A DNA stretch of 61,677 nt from CBFDBF01 sp050287965 (GCA_050287965.1 JBNKCX010000030.1:1-61677), one strand, 5' to 3'. Positions 26,099 to 36,650 are shown, numbered from the stretch's first letter. Notes: generated by a model not told the origin, from the sequence alone. Numbers and translations are program-made.

Positions 26099-27223
26099 TC
26101 AGCTATTGTTGACTCTTGCCGTAATGCGCAGGTCGGATCCGAGACTCCGCATGTCGGTAATCTCCAACCCGATCCGGTCCTGCATCTTCTCCAGACCCGG
26201 CAGGTGAAACAGCCCCCGGCCGCCGTCCCCCATCAGGTGGGGCGCGACATAGATCACCAGTTCATCCACCAGCCCCTCGGACAGCGCGGCACCGGCCAGG
26301 GTCGGCCCCGCCTCCAGCAGGATCTCGTTAATCTCTTGGGTAGCCAGATATTCGAAGACCGAGCGCAGATCGATACAGTCGCTGCCGGCGGGACGCCGAA
26401 CGACCTGGGCACCCGCCGCCTCCAGTAGGGATCTCTTGACCGGGTCCCGGTCGGCGCAACAGATAATGACCGTTATCCCCGGCAGGGTCAGCATCCTGGC
26501 CTCCGGTGAGATCTGCAGTTGCGAGTCGAGCACCACCCGCAGCGGCTGCTGCGGCTCCAGTTCCGGCGGCAGTCCCGGCAAATCTTCTCGTCCAAGGCGG
26601 ACATTCATGGAAGGGTCGTCCGCAAGCACGGTGCCGATGCCGGTGACGATGGCGGAACTCCTGGCCCGCAGCCGCTGCACATCCCTGCGGGCATCCTCAC
26701 CGGTTATCCACTTGCTTTCGCCGCTGGCCATGGCGGTGCGGCCGTCGAGGCTCATGGCCAGCTTGCAGCGCACATAGGGCAGGCCGTCGCGCATGCGCTT
26801 GATGAAACCCGGATTAAGGGCCTCCGCCTCCTGCTGTAACAACCCGCAGGCGACCTCCACACCCGCTTCCCGCAGACGTTCCAACCCCTGACCCGCCACC
26901 AGCGGATTGGGATCCTCCATGGCCGCCACCACCCGGCATACCCCGGCCTCGATCAGGCCTTCGGTGCAAGGGGGTGTCCGCCCGTGGTGACAACAGGGCT
27001 CCAGGGTGACATAGGCGGTGGCCCCGCGCGCCCTGTCCCCGGCGGCGGCCAGGGCGTTGGGTTCCGCGTGCGGCTCCCCCGCCCGGCGATGATAACCCTC
27101 ACCGACGATGTCGCCGCCGTTAACCAGCACACAGCCCACCCGGGGATTGGGATGGGTAGTGTAAAGCCCGTTGCGGGCCAGGCGGATGGCGCGGGCCATG
27201 TAACGGTAGTCGTCGGGGTTCAT
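26099..27223 (-). CDS. ribD: Bifunctional diaminohydroxyphosphoribosylaminopyrimidine deaminase / 5-amino-6-(5-phosphoribosylamino)uracil reductase
   Basis: RibD performs steps 2 and 3 of riboflavin synthesis. The N-terminal cytidine-deaminase-like domain has the zinc motif GEPHAEPNALAAA and TLEPCCHHGRTPPCTEGL. The C-terminal reductase domain has VRCKLAMSLDGRTAMASGESKWITG, AIVTGIGTVLADDP and ILLEAGPTLAGAAL. Length (374 aa) is normal. Its start overlaps the nrdR stop by 4 bp, the common nrdR-ribD coupling. Confidence 0.96.
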   Translation of the reverse strand: MNPDDYRYMARAIRLARNGLYTTHPNPRVGCVLVNGGDIVGEGYHRRAGEPHAEPNALAAAGDRARGATAYVTLEPCCHHGRTPPCTEGLIEAGVCRVVAAMEDPNPLVAGQGLERLREAGVEVACGLLQQEAEALNPGFIKRMRDGLPYVRCKLAMSLDGRTAMASGESKWITGEDARRDVQRLRARSSAIVTGIGTVLADDPSMNVRLGREDLPGLPPELEPQQPLRVVLDSQLQISPEARMLTLPGITVIICCADRDPVKRSLLEAAGAQVVRRPAGSDCIDLRSVFEYLATQEINEILLEAGPTLAGAALSEGLVDELVIYVAPHLMGDGGRGLFHLPGLEKMQDRIGLEITDMRSLGSDLRITARVNNS

Positions 27224-27729
27224 TTCTTCTTTTCACCCTCCAGCAGGTCCATCTGCTTCCGTTTCACCTCCGGTGAAGGTTGACTCTGCAACCGTTCGAT
27301 CTCCTCGCGAAAGGCGTTTACGTCTTCGAAGCTCCGGTAGACCGAGGCAAACCGCACATAGGCCACCTGATCCAGATTGCGCAGCTCCTCCATCACCCAC
27401 TCGCCGATCTGGCGTGACGGGACCTCCCGTTCGCCACTGGCCAGCATTTTACGGCGGATATGATTGAGGGCGGCCTCCACTTCCTCGGTGCCCACCGGGC
27501 GCTTTTCCAGAGCCCGCATCATTCCCGAGGCAAGTTTGCGTCCGTCGAAAGGAACCCGGCTGCCGTCCTGCTTAATCACCCGCGGCAGGTTCAGCTCGGC
27601 ACTCTCGTAGGTGGTAAACCGCTCTTTGCAGACCGTACACTCGCGACGGCGGCGTACCTGATCCCCCTCCCCGAACAGGCGGGAGTCGATCACCTTGGTG
27701 TCCTGGGCTCCGCAGAAGGGGCAACGCAT
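27220..27729 (-). CDS. nrdR: Transcriptional repressor NrdR
   Basis: NrdR binds NrdR boxes and represses ribonucleotide reductase genes depending on ATP/dATP. The 169-aa protein has the N-terminal zinc ribbon (MRCPFCGAQDTKVIDSR, RRRECTVCKERFTTYE; Cys3, Cys6, Cys31, Cys34) followed by the ATP-cone domain (VIKQDGSRVPFDGRKLASGM, YVRFASVYRSFED). A charged C-terminal tail follows. It is 78 bp downstream of glyA, the conserved glyA-nrdR-ribD order. Confidence 0.96.
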   Translation of the reverse strand: MRCPFCGAQDTKVIDSRLFGEGDQVRRRRECTVCKERFTTYESAELNLPRVIKQDGSRVPFDGRKLASGMMRALEKRPVGTEEVEAALNHIRRKMLASGEREVPSRQIGEWVMEELRNLDQVAYVRFASVYRSFEDVNAFREEIERLQSQPSPEVKRKQMDLLEGEKKK

Positions 27730-27807
27730 CTGATCAAAGGTCCTGGGTTCCGGGATCCGGGGCCCGGGTCAAAACAGACTCACCCGGCTCCGAAACCCCG
27801 GCCCCCG

Positions 27808-29061
27808 CTATTTGTAAACCGGATACTCGGCACAGAGTGCCAGCACCTTCTCCCGGACCTGTTCGATCACGGACGAGTCACCCCGGGAATCAATGACGTC
27901 GCACATCCAGCCCGCCAGCGTTTTTGCCTCCTGTTCGCCGAAACCGCGAGTGGTGATAGCGGGGGTGCCCACACGGATACCGGAGGTGACAAACGGCGAC
28001 TGGGGATCGTTGGGTACGGCGTTCTTGTTGACGGTGATGTTGGAGGCGCCCAGCCAGGCGTCCACATCCTTGCCGGTCAATCCCGCCTCGATAAAGCTGA
28101 CCAGGAACAGGTGGTCGTCGGTACCCTTGGAGACCACATCGTAGCCGCGATCCATGAACACCGCCGCCATGGTCCTGGCATTGTCCATCACCTGCTGCTG
28201 GTAGGCCTTGAACTCCGGTTCCATGGCCTCCTTGAAGGCCACCGCCTTGGCGGCGATGACATGCATCAGCGGACCGCCCTGGGTACCGGGGAACACCAGG
28301 GAGTTGAGTTTCTTCTCGACCTCCTCGTTGGCCTTGGCCAGGATCAGACCGCCCCGGGGACCGCGCAGGGTCTTGTGGGTGGTGGTGGTGGTCACGTCGG
28401 CGATCTGCACCGGGCTGGGATAGAGGCCGGCGGCGATCAGCCCCGCCACATGGGCCATGTCCACGAACAGGTAGGCGCCCACCTCGTCGGCGATGGCGCG
28501 GAAACGCTGCCAGTCCACCACCCGCGAGTAGGCGGAGAAACCGGCGATGATCATCTTCGGCTTATGCTCCCGGGCCAGGCGCTCCACCTCTTCGTAGTCG
28601 ATTTCGCCGGTCTCGGGATCCAATCCGTACTGCACCGCGTTATACAACTTGCCGGAGAAGTTGGGCTTGGCGCCGTGGGTCAGGTGACCACCGTGGGCCA
28701 GGCTCATTCCGAGCACCGTGTCCCCCGGCTGACAGAGCGCCATATAGACGGCGGCGTTGGCCTGGGAGCCGGAATGGGGCTGGACGTTGGCGTAATCCGC
28801 GCCGAACAGGGCCTTGGCCCGATCGATTGCCAGCTGCTCCGCCACATCCACATGTTCGCAACCGCCGTAGTAGCGCTTGCCCGGATAACCCTCCGCGTAT
28901 TTATTGGTCAACACCGATCCCTGGGCCTGCATCACCCGCGGGCTGGTGTAGTTCTCGGAGGCGATCAGCTCGATGTGCTCTTCCTGACGCCGCTCCTCGG
29001 CCTGAATTGCTTCCCAGATCTCGTCGTCATAGCCACTGATCTTCATATCTTTGCTGAACAT
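27808..29061 (-). CDS. glyA: Serine hydroxymethyltransferase
   Basis: GlyA is a PLP enzyme converting serine and tetrahydrofolate to glycine and 5,10-methylene-THF, the main one-carbon source. The 417-aa protein shows IELIASENYTSPRVMQAQGS, NKYAEGYPGKRYYGG, VQPHSGSQANAAVY, the PLP lysine in VTTTTHKTLRGPRGGLIL, and GTPAITTRGFGE near the C-terminus. It heads the nrdR-rib cluster. Confidence 0.97.
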   Translation of the reverse strand: MFSKDMKISGYDDEIWEAIQAEERRQEEHIELIASENYTSPRVMQAQGSVLTNKYAEGYPGKRYYGGCEHVDVAEQLAIDRAKALFGADYANVQPHSGSQANAAVYMALCQPGDTVLGMSLAHGGHLTHGAKPNFSGKLYNAVQYGLDPETGEIDYEEVERLAREHKPKMIIAGFSAYSRVVDWQRFRAIADEVGAYLFVDMAHVAGLIAAGLYPSPVQIADVTTTTTHKTLRGPRGGLILAKANEEVEKKLNSLVFPGTQGGPLMHVIAAKAVAFKEAMEPEFKAYQQQVMDNARTMAAVFMDRGYDVVSKGTDDHLFLVSFIEAGLTGKDVDAWLGASNITVNKNAVPNDPQSPFVTSGIRVGTPAITTRGFGEQEAKTLAGWMCDVIDSRGDSSVIEQVREKVLALCAEYPVYK

Positions 29062-29221
29062 GTAACCCTTCTCCGGCCAAAAAAAGAGTTATTTTATCAG
29101 TCACGCAGCGGCGCGTCTGCTACTCGTCCCCCGAAAACGGCACACCTGGAGCAAATGCAGGTGGGCAAGGGTCCGCCCGCTGACTAAACTCGAAGTAGGC
29201 CCCCTGCCGAGTCAGATCGCC

Positions 29222-29270
29222 ATGCTGGAATTCGCCCTTGCCGTGCTGTTTATGGGACTGATCGTCCTGA

Positions 29271-29299
<29 letters not shown>
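29222..29299 (+). CDS. Possible 25-residue single-helix membrane peptide
   Basis: A frame from the ATG at 29222 encodes a peptide of 25 residues with an acidic start (MLEF), a hydrophobic helix (ALAVLFMGLIVLITW) and a charged end (KMKDRD), a plausible small membrane protein. It is divergent from glyA and its end overlaps the pgl stop by 29 bp. The ribosome binding site is weak. The evidence is the hydrophobicity pattern alone; chance is possible. Confidence 0.3.
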
Positions 29300-29976
<677 letters not shown>

Positions 29977-29999
<23 letters not shown>

Positions 30000-31491
30000 T
30001 CATACACCCTTCGATCAGCTGATCCATCCCCGGCACCTCCCAGGAACCCGCGCGATAGGGCTCAATGGAACGGCGCTTGGCCCATCCACTCAGAATCGGC
30101 TCCAGGATCTTCCACGACTCCTCGATCTCGTCCGCCCGGGAAAACAGGGTGGCATCCCCTATAAGGACGTCCTGCAGCAGGATCTCATAGGCGTCGTAGC
30201 TACGGTGCTCATCACTCTGATAGCGCGCATGAAGAACCATGCGTTGCATATCCATGGTGAGACCGGGCTGTTTCACATTCATACCCAGAAACATACCCTC
30301 GTCAGGTTGCAGGCGCAGAACCAGGGCGTTGGGTGTGGAGGATACGCCCTGCTTGGCGAAGAAATCATGCGGCGGTTCGCGGAAACGTATCACCACTTCC
30401 GATACCCGTTTTTTCATGCGCTTGCCGCTCCACAAAATAAACGGCACACCGCGCCAGCGCCAATTATCGATATAAAACTTCACCGCGGCGAAGGTCTCGG
30501 TCACCGAATCGGCGGCCACGCCGGGTTCCTCGCGATAGCCGGCATACCCCTGACCGTCGTCACCGACACCGGCGGCGTACTGGGCCGCCAGGGAGAGGCA
30601 GTCCACCTCCTCCGGCCCGATGGGCCGCACCGCACGCAGTACCTTGACCTTTTCGTTGCGGATATCATCGGCGTTGAACTCCACCGGGGGTTCCATCGCC
30701 ACCAGGGTCATCACCTGCATCAGGTGACTCTGGATCATGTCCCGTAACGCGCCCGTCTGCTCATAGTAAGGTGCGCGGTACTCAATCCCCAGGGTCTCCG
30801 CCACGGAGATCTGCACATGATCGATGTAGTTGCGGTTCCACAGGGGCTCCAGGATGGCGTTGGCAAAGCGGAACACAAACAGGTTCTGTACGCTCTCCTT
30901 GCCCAGATAGTGATCGATGCGGAAAATCTGCGACTCGTCGAAGTATTTCCACAGCTCCCGGTTCAGATCTATCGCCGTCATGGCGTCCCGGCCGAACGGC
31001 TTCTCAATCACGATACGGCGATAACCCTCCTGCTCATCATTCAGGCCAGCCTGACCCAGACCCTCCGCCACCCGCGTATACCAGTCCGGCGGGATAGCAC
31101 AATAAAACAGGGCGTTCTTTTCCCCCTGCAAAACACCCAGGGCGTCCCCGACCCGGCGATAGGTTCCCGGATCCTCCAGCACCCCCTCCACCGGAATCAG
31201 CATGGAAAGGAAACAGCCCACCGTCTCATCGCTGAACTCGGAGTCGGCGGAATATTGCCGCAGCGGCTCACGCATCTCCTCCACCCAACCCTCGGCGCCC
31301 TTGCGCACCACGCCGACGATGCGACTCTCCGGATGCAGCAGATTGCAACGCAGCATGCGGGCCAGGGAGGGAATCAGTTTGCGCTTGGTGAGATCGCCCG
31401 ACGCACCGAAGATAACGATATTGGCCGGCGGCGGACGCTGGTTTTCAAGACAGTAGTCGAACTTCCCGTCCAGGGAAAACATGTTCTCCAT
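29977..31491 (-). CDS. zwf: Glucose-6-phosphate 1-dehydrogenase
   Basis: Zwf oxidises glucose-6-phosphate to 6-phosphogluconolactone with NAD(P). The 504-aa protein has the N-terminal dinucleotide motif IVIFGASGDLTKRKLIPSL, the active-site FRIDHYLGKESVQNL with the catalytic His, and the C-terminal segment CDAYEILLQDVL-like SYDAYEILLQDVLIGD. It is 3 bp from the gnd stop and overlaps pgl. Confidence 0.96.
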
Positions 31492-31494
31492 GGT

Positions 31495-32415
31495 CTACTC
31501 CTTGTCCGCTTTCCTTACCGCGTGACCACCGAAACCGGCACGCATGGCCGCCAACAGGCGACCGGCGAAAGAGGAGTCCTGACGGCTGCGAAAGCGCATC
31601 ATCAGAGCCAGCGACAACACCGGTGCGGGTACCGCCGAATCGATCGCCTCATGCACGGTCCAGCGTCCTTCCCCGGAATCCGCCACCCAGTCCTGCAACT
31701 GTTCCAGCCCGGGATCTTCCGCCAGGGCATCGGCGGTCAGATCCAGCAACCAGGATCGCACCACACTGCCATGCTGCCAGATCCGGGATATCTGATGCAG
31801 ATCGAGCTGGAACTCCTGCTTTGCCTGCAGCAACTCAAATCCCTCTGCCAACGCCTGCATCATGCCGTACTCGATACCGTTATGGATCATCTTCACATAA
31901 TGGCCCGAACCCACCGGACCCACGTGTCCCCAGCCTTTGTCCGCGGCCGGGGCCAGGGTTTCCAGCACCGGCCGGATCTTGCCGACGGACTCTTCGGTTC
32001 CGCCCACCATCAGGGAATAACCGTTCTCCAGACCCCACACGCCCCCGGAGGTACCGGCGTCGACAAAGCCGATTCCCAGCGACGCGAGTTCCCGGCCGCG
32101 GCGCAGGGACTCCCGGTAATTGGAGTTGCCGCCGTCGACGATCACATCACCCGCAGAGACCCCGGTCTGCAGCAGGGTGTCGATGCCGTCCTCCACCACG
32201 TCGTGGGGGATCATGAGCCACAGCACTCGGGGCGGATCGAGTAGCGCAACCAGCGCCTCCAGGGAATCCGCCGCCATGACACCGGGCTGTTCCTGCGCCA
32301 GAGCGACCCCCACCTCCGCCGCGCGGTCAAAGACCGCCACCTGGTGTCCACCCCGCGCCAAGCGGCGCGCCATATTGGCACCCATGCGTCCCAACCCGAT
32401 GATCGCCAGTTTCAT
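31495..32415 (-). CDS. gnd: 6-phosphogluconate dehydrogenase, decarboxylating (short type)
   Basis: The enzyme converts 6-phosphogluconate to ribulose-5-phosphate and CO2. The start at 32415 (MKLAIIGLGRMGANMARRL) gives 306 aa, matching the shorter, often NAD-preferring class rather than the ~470-aa class. Motifs are the Rossmann GLGRMG, VIVDGGNSNYRES, the substrate loop FVDAGTSGGVWGLENGYSLMVGG and the catalytic Lys in GHYVKMIHNGIEYGMMQ. The C-terminus has RFRSRQDSSFAGRLLAAMRAGFGGHAV. It is the first gene of gnd-zwf-pgl. Confidence 0.95.
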   Translation of the reverse strand: MKLAIIGLGRMGANMARRLARGGHQVAVFDRAAEVGVALAQEQPGVMAADSLEALVALLDPPRVLWLMIPHDVVEDGIDTLLQTGVSAGDVIVDGGNSNYRESLRRGRELASLGIGFVDAGTSGGVWGLENGYSLMVGGTEESVGKIRPVLETLAPAADKGWGHVGPVGSGHYVKMIHNGIEYGMMQALAEGFELLQAKQEFQLDLHQISRIWQHGSVVRSWLLDLTADALAEDPGLEQLQDWVADSGEGRWTVHEAIDSAVPAPVLSLALMMRFRSRQDSSFAGRLLAAMRAGFGGHAVRKADKE

Positions 32416-32744
32416 GCCCTTCTCCTTGACGGTTGTCCTGTCGCAATCCCGACCGCGTTTTTCGCCGATCACCCGATTGCGTTTTCATATAAGCATATAC
32501 GATTGATGTTTCCCCACGGTTTCCACCCCGCATAAGGCGGAATTTCTCCCGGCATCGTCCTCGAAACTTTTGTCTCAACATATTGATAATTGGGACGAAC
32601 GGCACGCACCTCAAGGTGTTCTTACTCGAACCCTGTTTGCCGCGGTTTCCTGACTATAATCTGGGGTAACGAACTCCAGCGGAGGATTCCTGTCGAATAA
32701 CGGAATAGTGGAGCAATGTATCCAGATAATAAAGGAGTTGAATC
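32416..32744. other. Divergent promoter region between gnd and the DsrC-like gene
   Basis: These 329 bp contain no convincing ORF. A consensus TATAAT is at 32655-32660, with a CCCTGT about 18 bp upstream and no good -35, and it lies about 85 bp before the DsrC-like start. An AAAGGAG ribosome site is at about 32731-32737. The gnd-zwf-pgl promoter should lie in the left half. Confidence 0.4.
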
Positions 32745-33086
32745 ATGACGACACACACCGATGCCATAGAACACAGCCTGCACCTGGAGGATCTCGAACC
32801 GTGGGATGAAGAGCGGGCGGCCGAACTGGCGAAGGAGGAAGGAATCGAACTGACCCCCGAGCATCTGGAGGTGGCTTACTTCCTGCGCGCTCATGTGGAT
32901 GAGCACGGCACCACCGCCAAATCCAAGGATGTCATCCGCGACCTTATTCATCACTTCGAAGAACGCGGAGGCAATAAGTATCTCTATACCCTCTTTCCCC
33001 GCGGCCCCCTGACACAGGGCAGCAAGATCGCCGGACTCCCCCTGCCACAGGAGACCCTGGATCTCTCTTTCGGCAGTGTGCAGTAA
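32745..33086 (+). CDS. DsrC/TusE-family protein lacking cysteines
   Basis: The 113-aa protein has the DsrC/TusE fold signature: LEDLEPWDEERAAELAKEEGIELTPEHLEVAYFLR, then GNKYLYTLFPRGPLTQGSKIAGLPLP at the C-terminus. DsrC and TusE act in sulfur transfer through one or two conserved cysteines, the last at the C-terminal arm. This copy contains no cysteine anywhere and ends LSFGSVQ. It fits the cysteine-free DsrC homologues thought to have regulatory roles. It cannot relay persulfide sulfur. It stands alone next to the pentose phosphate genes and ends at a strong terminator. Confidence 0.85.
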   Translation: MTTHTDAIEHSLHLEDLEPWDEERAAELAKEEGIELTPEHLEVAYFLRAHVDEHGTTAKSKDVIRDLIHHFEERGGNKYLYTLFPRGPLTQGSKIAGLPLPQETLDLSFGSVQ

Positions 33087-33097
33087 CAGGGCAAACA

Positions 33098-33141
33098 AAA
33101 AAGGGGGCGGAGGAATTACGTTTTTCCTCCGTCCCCTTTCT
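33098..33141. terminator. Bidirectional Rho-independent terminator
   Basis: A strong stem (GGGGGCGGAGGA pairing with TCCTCCGTCCCC, one bulge) is flanked by A-rich sequence on the left and T-rich on the right. It separates the DsrC-like gene and the convergent TerB-like gene and can serve both. Confidence 0.8.
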
Positions 33142-33151
33142 TTCGCAACCG

Positions 33152-33526
33152 TTATTTCGGTGATGTAAGCAAGGCCCTCACCTCAGACAGAATGAGCTGC
33201 AACTGATCGTCGGTGACACCGACCCGTTCCGCGAAGCCAAAGACCATGGGTTTTTCCGCCAGATCCAGCACACCGTCCACCAGGGAAACCATCACCGCGT
33301 CTTCAAGATTGGCTACTCGCACCGAAAACGAACCCACCGGTTGAGGCTGGTATCCGCCAGACGCCGCCATCATTTTTGCCTTTTTCAGCTCCGCCTCTCC
33401 GGCCCCGAGACGTTTTTGCGCGGCTTCCACGACGCGCGTTTCGCAGGGCGAGACACTGCCGTCCACCCGTGAAACCGCAATCAGGTTTGCCAGATAAATA
33501 ACTTTTTCGTTTTCGCTCATGTTCAT
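33152..33526 (-). CDS. TerB-like helical domain protein
   Basis: The 124-aa protein resembles TerB/DnaJ-type TerB domains: YLANLIAVSRVDGSVSPCETRVVEAAQKRLG is the typical acidic helix pair (ADGxxxxxE), repeated more weakly as EDAVMVSLVDGVLDLAEKPMVFGFAERVGV. TerB domains are often tied to membrane stress complexes; no enzymatic motif is seen. It lies 37 bp downstream of the M48 peptidase gene and may be co-transcribed, suggesting a link with that membrane protease. Confidence 0.7.
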   Translation of the reverse strand: MNMSENEKVIYLANLIAVSRVDGSVSPCETRVVEAAQKRLGAGEAELKKAKMMAASGGYQPQPVGSFSVRVANLEDAVMVSLVDGVLDLAEKPMVFGFAERVGVTDDQLQLILSEVRALLTSPK

Positions 33527-33563
33527 TCAACAAATCCCTCGACCGGAGCCGAGAGCCATAGTG

Positions 33564-36422
33564 TTACTGTTCCAACCCTTTTGCAAGCTCCCGCCAGCGT
33601 TGCGAATACTCGCTGTTCTCCCCGTCCCAGGCAGCATGCAACTTAATGAGTCTGACTCGTTCCGCATCGTCTTCCACGAAGCCCAATACATCTTCCGGGC
33701 TACCGTCCCCGAAGGCCGACAGGACGCTACGGGAGCCGGACCCGGACTTTGTTTGTATGCTGTCCGGCGGCTCCCGAAAAATGAAATCCGCCGATGCCTG
33801 CAGCCAGCGTTTCGCGCCGAGCATGGTGGGCGGACGTTCCGCCGCCGAGCCGTAGCTTGCGGTCCATCGCACCAGCGGTGCCGCTCCGGCCACGCTGTAA
33901 ACATAGTGACCGGCGAATCCGTTCAACGGCGGTTCGAACCGTTCTATTGTCCGGCCATCGGTCGCCCGGCTTTCCACCGCCCCTTTCCAGGACGCATCGA
34001 TCTCGATCTGCCGAGAAGAGAACGGGGTGAGGGTCAGATGTTGTCCTGCTACGTCCACTTTTATCGTAGTACCCAGGCCGTTGTAGATGGAGAGCGTCGC
34101 CTGCGCGCCGACGAAACTGCCGAAACCCAGAACCGCACCCACAATGACCCCCGCCACCAGCAGTCGCGACACAGTACCCATTACGCCTTCCGCGGTCTGG
34201 AACCGGTCCCAGGGACCCAACCGTTTCTGACGCTTTCGCTCCTGTCCGGATAGAAACGCGGGATATCCGGAAGGGGTGTGACTTCGAGCGGGCGCACTGC
34301 CGGGATCGCTCTCCTCCCGCAGGTGTCGTGCGACCTTATCCTCGGTCAGCAACAGCTGCTCCAGGGCGGCGCTGAAGAGGCTGGAAAGCGCCGCTCCGGT
34401 GGCGTTTACCCAGCTGTCGATAGCACCCATCCAGTCGTTGATGTTCTCCTTGTCCGCCGGGGGAAGCCTGAACTCCTCCAGCATTTCCGACCATCCCTTC
34501 ACTTCCAGCTGTTTACACACCTCGGGGTCGAGCTGTATCGCGTTCTGTTCATCGTAGATACGGGCCAGCACCCCATGCAGTTCATTAGCGGTGGCGATCA
34601 CGCGTTTCAGTTCGCTGCTGGTGACGCGGCGGTCGGCCATGACCACCGCAACCACATTGCCGAGCAGGCCGTGGGCGTCATACAGATTGGCAAGGGTATG
34701 TTCCGCATAGTGCAGAAGTTCAATCAGACCCACCAGATAAGCGCGCCAGGTGGCGCCAAGCCGTTCGGCCCCCGCAAGGTGCGTCGCCCGGCAGCGCTGA
34801 TCATGGGTAAGAATACGTTTACGTACCTGTTCTTCCTCTTCGCTGACCTTGCGGACTGCCACCGGCAGATCAGAGCGTGAGATCTCCCGCCCGCGATAGA
34901 CGATGCGGCCGTCCGTGGGCTTGAACACCCGATCATGCAACGCCTCCAGATTTTGCCGTTCCTCCTCCAGATCGCGCAGCCGGGCCAACTCCGTGCTCAG
35001 TGCATGGGGGTAGAGATCCGTCAGCGCCTGTCGGATATCGTCATGCTTGAATGCCTTCAGATACAGCTCCGCCGGAGTTGCCACGTGGCGCGTCAGAGGC
35101 CGCCCGAGATAGGCCCCGCGATAGCGCGTGTCGTACTGCAGCAGACCGTAGCGTTTCTCCAGTCCCGCAAGGGTCTGCTCGTGGGAGGAAGGCTCCCCTT
35201 CAATCTCACCCAGCAGGAGATTGGTTACCCTGGATTTGATCCCATCCACATCATCCAGCAACAACCATGCACTGCGGTCATCATGCGGTGCGGGCAGATA
35301 ACGGCTTTTGGCGTTCTCCTCGCGGTCCGCATTGGCGGGATGGGTCGACCACATCTGCGGCGGGTGGGCGAAACTGGTCTTGAATACGCGGAAGTTCTCA
35401 CGCTGATCCGTATTCGCCCGCGGCACTCTGCCGTAACTCTCGTCATCCAGAATCTCCGCCATTTTCTCGATGATGTGCGTCTGGATGGCGAAAAGATCCT
35501 TGGGGATGCGCTTCTGTTGCAGCTCAGATCCCACAAAACTGAGCGTGCGGTCCCAGGCATCATCCGCCGCCTGCAGCTTGTGCAGGGAGTTAACCAGTTC
35601 ATCGCTGCCGGTCAGGGACACCGATACCAGATCGGCCTGAAACTCCATCTGCCGTGACAGCGCCCGCTGCGCCAGAACCACCAAGCGCAACACGGTGTCC
35701 ATCAACGAACGGATCGACCAGACGATCAGTGTCAGCAACCATCCTACCCAGGCTACCCGCAGGTCGAAGTTGGATAGCCATCTCAGCAGCTTGTCCAGTG
35801 CGTCGCGCTTGTCCACTATCTGGGTGGCTATGCGCTGGGCGATATATACCCAGCTCCCGATGGCCATGGAACGTTGGGCGAAGTGCCCGAACTCATGGGC
35901 GAGCACCGCCTTGAGCTCACTCAGGGTCAGCACGTTTACCAGCGCCAGACCGATCTCCAGATTCTTGCGGGACGGAAACAGAAGATTGAGTACGGAAAGG
36001 TCGTAAAACACCGCCGCATTCACTCGCGCCGAAAGGAAAACCCTATTGGGACGCGGCGCCCCGGCCTCATCCGCCAGACGGTGAAGATACGCAAACAGCC
36101 GCGGCTGATCCTCAGCGGTGACTTCCAGCGTATCGGACGTGTCCCCGCGTTGAAAAAAGAACAGCCCCTTGAACATGAATATGGCGAGGAACGCGGCGCA
36201 TCCTCCGACGACGAAGTGACTCAGGTTGCTCGGGCCGCCCGCCGCGATATTCTGGAACATGCGATACGCGGTCCAGGAGAACCAGCCGGCCAGCGCCAGA
36301 TACAACATCACAAAGAGTAAAAGACTGGCGACCGCGAGCCAGGCGTTTCTGCGGTATGCCGCGGAGGGGCGGGTGAGATCGTCGGGGACCCCTTCGGGGT
36401 TGCTGGGGTAGAGTCCTTCCAT
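33564..36422 (-). CDS. Large M48-family membrane metallopeptidase
   Basis: The 952-aa protein has N-terminal transmembrane segments (LAVASLLLFVMLYLALAGW, FVVGGCAAFLAIFMFKGLFFF), then the M48 zinc motif HEFGH at residues 176-180 and RQMEFQADLVSVS with the third zinc ligand. Two more helices flank the active site. A long cytoplasmic or periplasmic helical region follows, including a TerB-like stretch (VVAVVMADRRVTSSELKRVI), a late transmembrane helix (VSRLLVAGVIVGAVLGFGSF) and a ~150-aa beta-rich tail. Ordinary HtpX-type members are about 290 aa, so most of this protein is extra. A role in envelope quality control is inference. Confidence 0.85.
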   Translation of the reverse strand: MEGLYPSNPEGVPDDLTRPSAAYRRNAWLAVASLLLFVMLYLALAGWFSWTAYRMFQNIAAGGPSNLSHFVVGGCAAFLAIFMFKGLFFFQRGDTSDTLEVTAEDQPRLFAYLHRLADEAGAPRPNRVFLSARVNAAVFYDLSVLNLLFPSRKNLEIGLALVNVLTLSELKAVLAHEFGHFAQRSMAIGSWVYIAQRIATQIVDKRDALDKLLRWLSNFDLRVAWVGWLLTLIVWSIRSLMDTVLRLVVLAQRALSRQMEFQADLVSVSLTGSDELVNSLHKLQAADDAWDRTLSFVGSELQQKRIPKDLFAIQTHIIEKMAEILDDESYGRVPRANTDQRENFRVFKTSFAHPPQMWSTHPANADREENAKSRYLPAPHDDRSAWLLLDDVDGIKSRVTNLLLGEIEGEPSSHEQTLAGLEKRYGLLQYDTRYRGAYLGRPLTRHVATPAELYLKAFKHDDIRQALTDLYPHALSTELARLRDLEEERQNLEALHDRVFKPTDGRIVYRGREISRSDLPVAVRKVSEEEEQVRKRILTHDQRCRATHLAGAERLGATWRAYLVGLIELLHYAEHTLANLYDAHGLLGNVVAVVMADRRVTSSELKRVIATANELHGVLARIYDEQNAIQLDPEVCKQLEVKGWSEMLEEFRLPPADKENINDWMGAIDSWVNATGAALSSLFSAALEQLLLTEDKVARHLREESDPGSAPARSHTPSGYPAFLSGQERKRQKRLGPWDRFQTAEGVMGTVSRLLVAGVIVGAVLGFGSFVGAQATLSIYNGLGTTIKVDVAGQHLTLTPFSSRQIEIDASWKGAVESRATDGRTIERFEPPLNGFAGHYVYSVAGAAPLVRWTASYGSAAERPPTMLGAKRWLQASADFIFREPPDSIQTKSGSGSRSVLSAFGDGSPEDVLGFVEDDAERVRLIKLHAAWDGENSEYSQRWRELAKGLEQ

Positions 36423-36650
36423 ACCAAAAGCCTCAATATAATTATGGAGAGGAGGAACGAAGCCGTAATCTTAATTGTTGTGCAATCGGCCTGTTCCGAC
36501 CGTGCCGGAACATATTATCACCCGGGCGTATGAGGCGGAACGTCTGCCGGGAGTAACTCAAATTAAATATAAGGAATCGCTGATTAATGTTATTACACTT
36601 CTCCCTCGCAAAACGACCATTACATATAAATAGGGTCGGAGCGTAGGAAA

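Noticed and set aside
27460..29187. 575-codon ORF opposite nrdR and glyA
   Set aside because: Runs across two well-supported genes on the other strand; no domain.
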